Positions 1-5,436 of a DNA stretch of 5,436 nucleotides are shown piece after piece (within the stretch, counting starts at the first letter, position 1; each line of letters opens with the position of its first letter). This DNA is from Pseudomonadota bacterium. Lineage in GTDB: Bacteria > Pseudomonadota > Alphaproteobacteria > Rickettsiales > SXRF01. The notes under the pieces are model-generated. The model saw nothing but the letters and a program-made list of their open reading frames with translations, did not search any database and was not told where the DNA came from. Both the position numbers and the translations under genes were made by a program. Where the stretch lies: contig JAGWLJ010000117.1 in the NCBI GenBank assembly GCA_028873275.1, positions 1 to 5,436 on the forward strand, given 5' to 3'.

Positions 1-436
1 ATGCGCATTCCTTTCGCTGAAAATGAATGAGTTGCTGGCGCAGGAATTCCATGCGCTCCTGCTGGCCCTGAAGGATTTTCGTAAGCAAGGCCGCGCTGTC
101 CTTGCGGCTGCCGCAGGCCTCGATGGCGGCATGCAGGCGCGCCTGCGCTATTTCAAGCAGCGCCAGGTTATTCTGCATCATTTCGGCGGCGGACCGGCCG
201 ATCATCAGCGTGTCCAGTTCCTGCAGATTGGGAAGGCCGCCCAGCGCCAGGATATGCTCCACCAGCATGTCGGAATGCTTCATGGCGTCGAGCGAGGCTT
301 TATACTCGTAATCGGCCAGTTTCATATCGCCCTGGTGCTTGAGGATGCGCGCGTGCAGAAAATACTGGTTGATGCCCGTCAGCTTGGAGGTAAGCACGGC
401 ATTGAGAGGCTCGATGATTGCAGGGTCGGCGGCCAT
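1..436 (-). CDS. bfr: Bacterioferritin subunit, haem-binding type with degenerate ferroxidase centre (partial, C-terminus off the left edge)
   Basis: Reading leftward from the ATG at 436 gives 145 codons with no stop before the window edge; family members are about 155-160 residues, so only a short tail is missing. Bacterioferritins are 24-subunit cytoplasmic iron-storage shells with haem at subunit interfaces. Recognition rests on INQYFLHAR (residues 22-30), the DAMKHSD segment (50-56) and LGGLPNLQEL (65-74), which align without gaps to E. coli Bfr over the first ~95 residues. Met52, the haem axial ligand, is present. Of the E. coli ferroxidase ligands, only His54 remains: Glu18 is Lys, Glu51 is Ala, Glu94 is Leu, and in the last helix (aligned with a two-residue deletion) Glu127 and His130 become Gln125 and Arg128. 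It probably co-assembles with a ferroxidase-competent subunit, as described for Bfr1/Bfr2 pairs in Magnetospirillum; that partner is not visible here. It is divergent from glnB. No clear Shine-Dalgarno precedes the ATG. Family assignment is firm; the functional consequence is inferred. Confidence 0.9.
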   Translation of the reverse strand, partial: MAADPAIIEPLNAVLTSKLTGINQYFLHARILKHQGDMKLADYEYKASLDAMKHSDMLVEHILALGGLPNLQELDTLMIGRSAAEMMQNNLALLEIAQARLHAAIEACGSRKDSAALLTKILQGQQERMEFLRQQLIHFQRKECA

Positions 437-443
437 AGGCGTT

Positions 444-472
444 TTCTAGAGCCAGCGCTTGCCAAAAGTCAA
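444..472 (-). promoter_or_regulatory. Candidate sigma-70-type promoter for bfr
   Basis: On the minus strand TTGACT (472-467) matches the -35 consensus at five of six positions. It is followed after 17 bases by CTAGAA (449-444), or after 16 by TCTAGA, both poor -10 elements. Transcription would start very close to the bfr ATG, giving an almost leaderless message, which would fit the lack of a visible ribosome binding site. The -35 element abuts the 472-491 inverted repeat. The weak -10 makes this a tentative call. Confidence 0.3.
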
Positions 473-487
473 GTGACACATTAGTGT
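459..487 (+). promoter_or_regulatory. Candidate promoter for glnB
   Basis: TTGCCA (459-464) matches the -35 consensus at five of six positions. With a 17-base spacer the -10 would be TAGTGT (482-487), matching only three of six. That -10 lies inside the perfect inverted repeat at 472-491, so a protein bound there would block it. No convincing sigma-54 element (GG-N10-GC in a TGGCAC/TTGCA context) and no NtrC-type TGCACC/GGTGCA dyad was seen in the 71-base gap. Weak call, supported mainly by position. Confidence 0.3.
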
Positions 488-491
488 CACT
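472..491. promoter_or_regulatory. Perfect inverted repeat, probable operator between bfr and glnB
   Basis: AGTGACAC (472-479) and GTGTCACT (484-491) are exact reverse complements separated by ATTA. The element lies in the 71-base gap between the divergent start codons, touching the candidate bfr -35 and overlapping the candidate glnB -10, where a dimeric regulator could act on both genes. The binding protein cannot be named: the TGACA-N6-TGTCA core does not clearly match the FNR, CRP, Fur or NtrC consensus. In RNA the same bases could form an 8-bp hairpin just before the glnB ribosome binding site, an alternative way to act. Confidence 0.55.
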
Positions 492-494
492 CGC

Positions 495-499
495 GAGGA
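495..499 (+). promoter_or_regulatory. Ribosome binding site fixing the glnB start
   Basis: GAGGA lies eight bases before the ATG at 508. This supports starting GlnB at MKMIVAIIKPFK, which matches the N-terminus of the family, rather than at the in-frame GTG at 484. That GTG would add eight residues not found in PII proteins and lies inside the inverted repeat. Confidence 0.75.
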
Positions 500-507
500 T
501 GACGCCT

Positions 508-846
508 ATGAAAATGATTGTCGCCATTATCAAGCCGTTTAAGCTCGATGACGTCAAGGAAGCGCTGCAGGAAGTCGGCCTGCAGGGCATCACCGTCACC
601 GAGGCGCGCGGCTTCGGCCGCCAGAAAGGCCATACCGAGCTCTACCGCGGCGCCGAATATGTAGTTGATTTCCTCCCCAAAGTGAAAATCGAGGTGGTGG
701 TCGAGGACAACATGGTGGATAAAACCGTCGACGCCATTATCGCCGCCGCTAAAACCGGCCGCATCGGCGACGGCAAGATATTCATCATTCCCGTCGAGGA
801 AGCCATCCGCATCCGCACCGGCGAGCGCGGCGGCGACGCCATCTGA
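508..846 (+). CDS. glnB: Nitrogen regulatory protein PII (GlnB)
   Basis: This 112-residue protein has exactly the usual PII length and is nearly collinear with E. coli GlnB. PII is a cytoplasmic trimer that binds ATP/ADP and 2-oxoglutarate. It is uridylylated by GlnD when glutamine is low, and controls adenylylation of glutamine synthetase and, in many bacteria, NtrB. Visible landmarks are the T-loop GFGRQKGHTELYRGAEY (35-51) with the uridylylated Tyr51, the PROSITE-type YRGAEY motif, the B-loop TGRIGDGKIF (83-92), and the C-terminal RIRTGE (101-106). Asp54, which is Asn in E. coli GlnK, and the neighbouring glnA favour GlnB over GlnK; no amtB is present in the window. The ATG at 508 is preceded by GAGGA. 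The stop is followed after one base by the next ORF's ATG, so that ORF is probably co-transcribed and translationally coupled. Nothing appears damaged. Confidence 0.97.
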   Translation: MKMIVAIIKPFKLDDVKEALQEVGLQGITVTEARGFGRQKGHTELYRGAEYVVDFLPKVKIEVVVEDNMVDKTVDAIIAAAKTGRIGDGKIFIIPVEEAIRIRTGERGGDAI

Positions 847-847
847 T

Positions 848-1501
848 ATGGATATCGACGCCATCCCGAGCGTCAAAGACGCCTTGGAAGCCCTGCCGGC
901 TCCTAATGCATGTGATTTTAAATGGCTTACAGAATTATCCGATGAGTATGGCGGTATTTTTGCACTGAACTACGCATTGGCAAAAAAGGATTTTGTTGAA
1001 GCGGATGCGGTAATGGCAAAAAATCACTGGACTCCTACCAGTATTCCTCATCCTGATGTCACCAACTGGCATAAGCATTGTTCACTTATTTATTATGCAT
1101 GCTGGGGAAATAACAGGGAAATTTATCGTGGTGAGACGCTATCGCTTTATCATTACTTCACGCAGCGCGATCCCGACTGCGTATTTGGCCCAGCACCCGG
1201 GGGCGGAAACATGCTGCATGCATGGATGTATAACGCAGACAGTCTCGTTATCCTTAAAGATTTATCGGAACGTGGCGTTGACCCGCTGGCAACCGATTGC
1301 TACGGGTACACCCCAATGCAGTGGCTGGAAAAGCATATCGAACATAACGAAAGTTCAAGAGAGCCGGAGATTAGAAGAGAATTCCTTGCCGCTGCAAAGG
1401 CATTATTAGAAAAGTCTATCAGCAAAAACATAGCAAATGCGTCATGGCAGAAGAGAATGTCATCACATTCCACCGGAGTGCATAGGCCCTTTGGTAACTG
1501 A
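848..1501 (+). CDS. Hypothetical protein with ankyrin-like segment, inserted between glnB and glnA
   Basis: I do not recognise this 217-residue protein as a named family. No signal peptide or membrane segment is apparent, so it is probably cytoplasmic. Residues 119-163 resemble an ankyrin repeat: the NMLHAWMYNAD start corresponds to the xLHxA motif, then a helix pair, ERGVDPLATD at the hairpin, and YGYTPMQWLEKH resembling GxTPLxxA of the next repeat. Two earlier stretches (about 37-64 and 78-112, including CSLIYYACWGNN) could be more degenerate repeats, implying a small three- to four-repeat binding domain. Its ATG follows the glnB stop by one base with no strong ribosome binding site, which suggests coupling to glnB. 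Base composition is unlike its neighbours: sampled 60-base lines are about 35-43% GC, against about 60-70% in glnA and the right-hand gene. The first ~17 codons remain GC-rich. It may be horizontally acquired. The partner and role are unknown. Confidence 0.7.
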   Translation: MDIDAIPSVKDALEALPAPNACDFKWLTELSDEYGGIFALNYALAKKDFVEADAVMAKNHWTPTSIPHPDVTNWHKHCSLIYYACWGNNREIYRGETLSLYHYFTQRDPDCVFGPAPGGGNMLHAWMYNADSLVILKDLSERGVDPLATDCYGYTPMQWLEKHIEHNESSREPEIRREFLAAAKALLEKSISKNIANASWQKRMSSHSTGVHRPFGN

Positions 1502-1511
1502 ATAAGTATCC

Positions 1512-1539
1512 TTTACAATCATTCATTGGCTGCTATAAC
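1512..1539 (+). promoter_or_regulatory. Extended -10 sigma-70-type promoter for glnA
   Basis: TTTACA (1512-1517) and TATAAC (1534-1539) each match consensus at five of six positions, with a 16-base spacer and a TGC immediately before the -10 (1531-1533), which is the extended -10 motif. Transcription would start near 1546, leaving a leader of about 45 bases before the glnA ATG. This would let glnA be expressed independently of glnB and of the AT-rich ORF just upstream. No sigma-54 promoter was seen here. Confidence 0.6.
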
Positions 1540-1554
1540 GGCACTCGATTCGAT

Positions 1555-1571
1555 CATAATAACCATAATAA
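1555..1571 (+). repeat. Short tandem repeat in the glnA leader
   Basis: CATAATAA occurs at 1555-1562 and again at 1564-1571, a nine-base period in the AT-rich leader of glnA downstream of the predicted transcription start. TCGAT is also doubled just before it (1545-1554). This may simply be low-complexity sequence; an unstructured leader can favour translation initiation. No regulatory function can be assigned. Confidence 0.35.
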
Positions 1572-1591
1572 TACGGGAGTAAGAGATTTCT

Positions 1592-2998
<1,407 letters not shown>

Positions 2999-3038
2999 CC
3001 CTCATCCCGGCTACTGCCGACCTACTTGCATTAAAGGT

Positions 3039-3068
3039 AAAACAACCCGCAAAAGCGGGTTGTTTTTT
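3039..3068 (+). terminator. Rho-independent terminator after glnA
   Basis: A 12-bp perfect stem (3039-3050 paired with 3055-3066) with an AAAA loop and a CCCGC/GCGGG core is followed by a T run (TTTTTT, 3063-3068, partly inside the stem). It lies about 40 bases after the glnA stop and should end the glnB-glnA transcript. The A-rich left arm means it could also work weakly in the opposite direction, but no gene approaches from the right. Confidence 0.9.
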
Positions 3069-3070
3069 AT

Positions 3071-3086
3071 CAGAATTAACAGAATT
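3071..3086 (+). repeat. Short direct repeat upstream of the PEPC-like gene
   Basis: CAGAATT occurs at 3071-3077 and 3080-3086, a nine-base period, just after the terminator and immediately upstream of, and overlapping, the candidate -35 element. It could be a weak activator site or chance in AT-rich DNA. Confidence 0.3.
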
Positions 3087-3113
3087 GTCATAATATAAAT
3101 CTCTTGTTAATAT
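3085..3113 (+). promoter_or_regulatory. Candidate promoter for the PEPC-like gene
   Basis: TTGTCA (3085-3090) matches the -35 consensus at five of six positions, and TAATAT (3108-3113) matches the -10 at four of six with a 17-base spacer. The surrounding 3069-3150 region is strongly AT-rich compared with the flanking genes, as expected for a promoter region. Other TATAAA-like words nearby (3094-3099, 3113-3118) leave the exact -10 uncertain. Confidence 0.45.
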
Positions 3114-3150
3114 ATAAAGCAAATAAGCTTCATCATAATTATTGGTCTCT

Positions 3151-5436
3151 ATGCATTCCTTTAGCGCTGCTGCGAAATTAGCTTCCTCCCGTCACTCTCC
3201 CGAAAGCCAACTGGAAATCGCGCATAGGTTGAAGCGTATCGCGCTGGAAAGCATTAAGCACTCTCAAGATCTGGGCGGGCCGGAAGTTGCGCGTGCTCTG
3301 GAAACGCTGATCGATATGGCATGGCGCCCATCGAACGCGCGTACCGCGGGTCTAAATTCCGACGCATTTGAAGCCGCGATCACGAGTTTAAAAGCCGGCC
3401 AGCGCGAGAAGCTCATCGAAGGCTATGCGCGCCTCGGTCATCTTTATGAAATAGCCGGACTCGCGGCGCGTGAGCAGTATTTTCAGAAGCTGCGCGAAAA
3501 TGGACAGCCGCTTCCCGGCGGCCCGGAGGTATTGGTACAGCAGATGCCTTCCGACTGGACGGTAAGCCGTGCCATCGAAGCTATCGGAAAGCCTGTCTTT
3601 GAGATGATTCTCACGCAGCACCCCACCAATACCAACGCCCTGCAGTCAATCCGGCGCCAGCGGGAGATCGGTATCGCGCTTGAGAGAGGCGCAGAGAAAG
3701 ACCTTCAGAAAACCGTAGCGGCATTCATGCGTGAACCGCTGCTGCATCAGCTGAATGGCAAAGACCGTAATTTCACCGTGCGCGATGAGACCCTGTTCGT
3801 TCTGAACGCGCTTGGCAATATCTATGATGATCTGCCCCGGGCATATCAGGAATTCGATCACGCCCTCCAGGCCAAAGCGGGCGGCAGTGAAACCTATAAT
3901 CCGCTGGACCTGAAGCTCAATATACGCCTCGGTTCCTGGGGCTCTTCGGGCGACAAGGATGGCAATGCCAACGTTTCCGGCGAAACAACGCTGGAAGCCA
4001 TTATTCTCCACAAGAAAAGCATTCTGGAGAAATATGCGCAATCGCTTGAAAGCATTCTGCCTTCCCTGCCGGAAGCGCATCAAGCAGCTTTGGCGGCGAA
4101 AAAAGAGGTTTTCAAACAGGGTGCCGATGCGCTGGACACCCTGCTGCCCTCATTTGAGGAAGCGCGTAAGGCGCGCGAGGGCACGCCGCTGGAAGGCAAA
4201 ACGCTGATGGCGCCAGAGCAATTCGAAGCCATCGCCACGGCCGTAAAAAACATCGATGCGCCGCTGGCCGCGCATAAGGAAGATTTCGGCAAGACGCTGA
4301 TTAGCGCCTACAATGCCACCAAAAACATCGAATTATTGAATCTCATCCGGCAGCATCGCCTGTTTGGATTCAATTTTGGAAAAATCGAATACCGCGAAAC
4401 CAGCGAGGAATATTCCGACGTCGTGAGCCTGCTGGTTGACGGATACGGGAAGAAGCCGGCAGAACAAAAACGAGTAACTCTCGAAGAAATGCTGGAGCAT
4501 CCGGAAACCATACAAGCCCTGGTGCGCGACAAGAAAGCGCTGATCGACGCAGGCGCCGAAAAAGCCTACGGGAAGAACCCCACCGATAAAGATCCCACCC
4601 CCAAGGATTTCACCCCCATCGCCTATCACAGCCTGAAGCGCATGGAACTGGCGCGTGATTTTCCGGACATGGTGCAGGACAATGTGCTGGCAGAATGCAA
4701 AAGTGATATTAACCTGCTCGAAGCCAAGTTCGTGCAGATGATGGCGGCAAAGGGTGAAAAAAAACCGTTGCTGGGCATCATTCCGCTGTTCGAAGAACCG
4801 GAAACGATGCAGTCTATCGACACCATCATGAAGGCAGCTTACGATAGCAAAGCCTATGAGCAGCATCTCCATGAGGTGGCAGCTGACACTTCGCGAAACC
4901 AACCGCAGCTGACGCAACAGGTGCAGATCGCCCATAGCGATAATGCCCGCCGCGCCGGTGCGCTGGCGGCGCGCGGATTCATCCATCAGGCCCATAAAGT
5001 GCTGCGTCAGCTGCATAAAAAAATGGCGGGCGAAGGCCGCGATAAGCAACTGCAATTCTTCGAGGGTGGCAGCGTATCGGATGCTTACCGCAATGGTGTG
5101 CGTGCTATTTCCGGCACGGTGGATGATTTCCAGATTTATGAATTTGCCAAGTTCACCTTCCAGGGTGGCGACCTGCTCAATTACCTCAACCATCCGGCCT
5201 CGATCGGCCGCCTGCTGTCGCGCAGCATCGCCCATCCCGCCAAACGGCTGATACAGAAATCGGGAACGGCGCTTAAAAGCGGCGGCAACAGCAAGGAAAA
5301 TGATAAATTCCCCGTATCGAACGAAATAGCCGACCGGGTGGCGATCAATGCGCTGGTGGAAACCCTGAAGCAATATGAATCCCAAGATTTCGGCGATCCA
5401 GACAATCCCATGGGAGCGGTGCTTGCTGCCATGGAA
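3151..5436 (+). CDS. Phosphoenolpyruvate carboxylase homologue with degenerate active-site loop (partial, C-terminus off the right edge)
   Basis: The ATG at 3151 opens 762 codons with no stop or frameshift before the window edge; bacterial PEPCs are about 880-930 residues, so the last fifth or so may be missing. PEPC carboxylates phosphoenolpyruvate to oxaloacetate. Family landmarks, with E. coli equivalents, are: LTQHPTNTN (154-162; His157 = catalytic His138), GSWGSSGDKDGNANVSGE (261-278, resembling SWMGGDRDGNPNVT), FGFNFGKIEYRETSEE (405-420; Arg415 = Arg396), PLFEEPETM (545-553; metal ligand Glu548 = Glu506) and HSDNARRAG (595-603; metal ligand Asp597 = Asp543). GYSDSxKDAG has lost its Lys and Asp (Arg600, Arg601). 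The glycine-rich FHGRGGSIGRGG loop, with Arg581 and Arg587, is replaced by FFEGGSVSDAYRNG (636-649). TEQGE becomes FTFQGGD (668-674). The upstream ribosome site is weak. It may be a pseudoenzyme or have altered chemistry. Homology is clear to me; PEPC activity is doubtful, so no ppc symbol is given. Confidence 0.82.
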   Translation, partial: MHSFSAAAKLASSRHSPESQLEIAHRLKRIALESIKHSQDLGGPEVARALETLIDMAWRPSNARTAGLNSDAFEAAITSLKAGQREKLIEGYARLGHLYEIAGLAAREQYFQKLRENGQPLPGGPEVLVQQMPSDWTVSRAIEAIGKPVFEMILTQHPTNTNALQSIRRQREIGIALERGAEKDLQKTVAAFMREPLLHQLNGKDRNFTVRDETLFVLNALGNIYDDLPRAYQEFDHALQAKAGGSETYNPLDLKLNIRLGSWGSSGDKDGNANVSGETTLEAIILHKKSILEKYAQSLESILPSLPEAHQAALAAKKEVFKQGADALDTLLPSFEEARKAREGTPLEGKTLMAPEQFEAIATAVKNIDAPLAAHKEDFGKTLISAYNATKNIELLNLIRQHRLFGFNFGKIEYRETSEEYSDVVSLLVDGYGKKPAEQKRVTLEEMLEHPETIQALVRDKKALIDAGAEKAYGKNPTDKDPTPKDFTPIAYHSLKRMELARDFPDMVQDNVLAECKSDINLLEAKFVQMMAAKGEKKPLLGIIPLFEEPETMQSIDTIMKAAYDSKAYEQHLHEVAADTSRNQPQLTQQVQIAHSDNARRAGALAARGFIHQAHKVLRQLHKKMAGEGRDKQLQFFEGGSVSDAYRNGVRAISGTVDDFQIYEFAKFTFQGGDLLNYLNHPASIGRLLSRSIAHPAKRLIQKSGTALKSGGNSKENDKFPVSNEIADRVAINALVETLKQYESQDFGDPDNPMGAVLAAME

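Noticed and set aside
23..484. 153-codon plus-strand frame at the left edge
   Set aside because: The opposite strand encodes bacterioferritin over the same bases. The plus frame is a shadow and runs through the intergenic dyad.
484..507. Upstream in-frame GTG as the glnB start
   Set aside because: It would add eight residues absent from PII proteins and lies inside the inverted repeat. The ATG at 508 has a well-spaced GAGGA and gives the standard 112-residue protein.
437..507. Sigma-54 promoter or NtrC sites upstream of glnB
   Set aside because: No GG-N10-GC in the right context and no TGCACC/GGTGCA dyad was found, although such sites are common upstream of glnB in related bacteria.
3069..3150. 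Small RNA or mobile-element end in the AT-rich gap after the glnA terminator
   Set aside because: No second terminator, inverted terminal repeat or target-site duplication was seen. A promoter region explains the composition adequately.
4333..5385. 350-codon minus-strand frame opposite the PEPC-like gene
   Set aside because: The forward frame is continuous and carries PEPC family motifs, so the reverse frame is an antisense by-product.

Overview
The window looks like a chromosomal segment of an alphaproteobacterium. The evidence is a GlnB (PII) gene and a type I glutamine synthetase gene on the same strand, as in the glnB-glnA pairs common in that class, together with fairly GC-rich coding sequence and GC-ending codons. 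The genus cannot be told from what is here.

Layout. Positions 1-436, minus strand: a bacterioferritin gene that runs off the left edge. Its haem-ligand methionine is kept, but most ferroxidase-centre ligands are replaced. Positions 437-507: a short divergent intergenic region with a perfect 8-bp inverted repeat (472-491), which may be an operator shared by bfr and glnB. Positions 508-846: glnB, with an intact uridylylation tyrosine. Positions 848-1501: an unrecognised, AT-rich ORF with a weak ankyrin-repeat signature, set between glnB and glnA and almost touching glnB. Positions 1502-1591: a leader region with a good extended -10 promoter for glnA. Positions 1592-2998: glnA, complete, with the adenylylation site Tyr397. 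Positions 3039-3068: a strong intrinsic terminator. Positions 3069-3150: an AT-rich intergenic region with a likely promoter. Positions 3151-5436: a long ORF, open at the right edge, homologous to bacterial phosphoenolpyruvate carboxylase but with its glycine-rich substrate loop degraded.

How the genes fit together. GlnB senses 2-oxoglutarate, ATP/ADP and (through uridylylation) glutamine, and controls GlnA activity through adenylylation of Tyr397, so glnB and glnA form a coherent nitrogen-assimilation module. The AT-rich ORF looks like a later insertion into that module; glnA probably keeps independent expression from the promoter at 1512-1539. Bacterioferritin stores iron and is expressed divergently. 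The PEPC-like gene is separated by a terminator and is probably its own unit.

The most notable points are two divergent members of known enzyme families, each missing key active-site residues: a haem-type bacterioferritin subunit that probably needs a partner subunit, and a PEPC homologue that keeps the metal ligands and the catalytic histidine but has lost the PEP/bicarbonate loop arginines. All residue comparisons were made by eye against remembered E. coli and Salmonella sequences. No database search was run.
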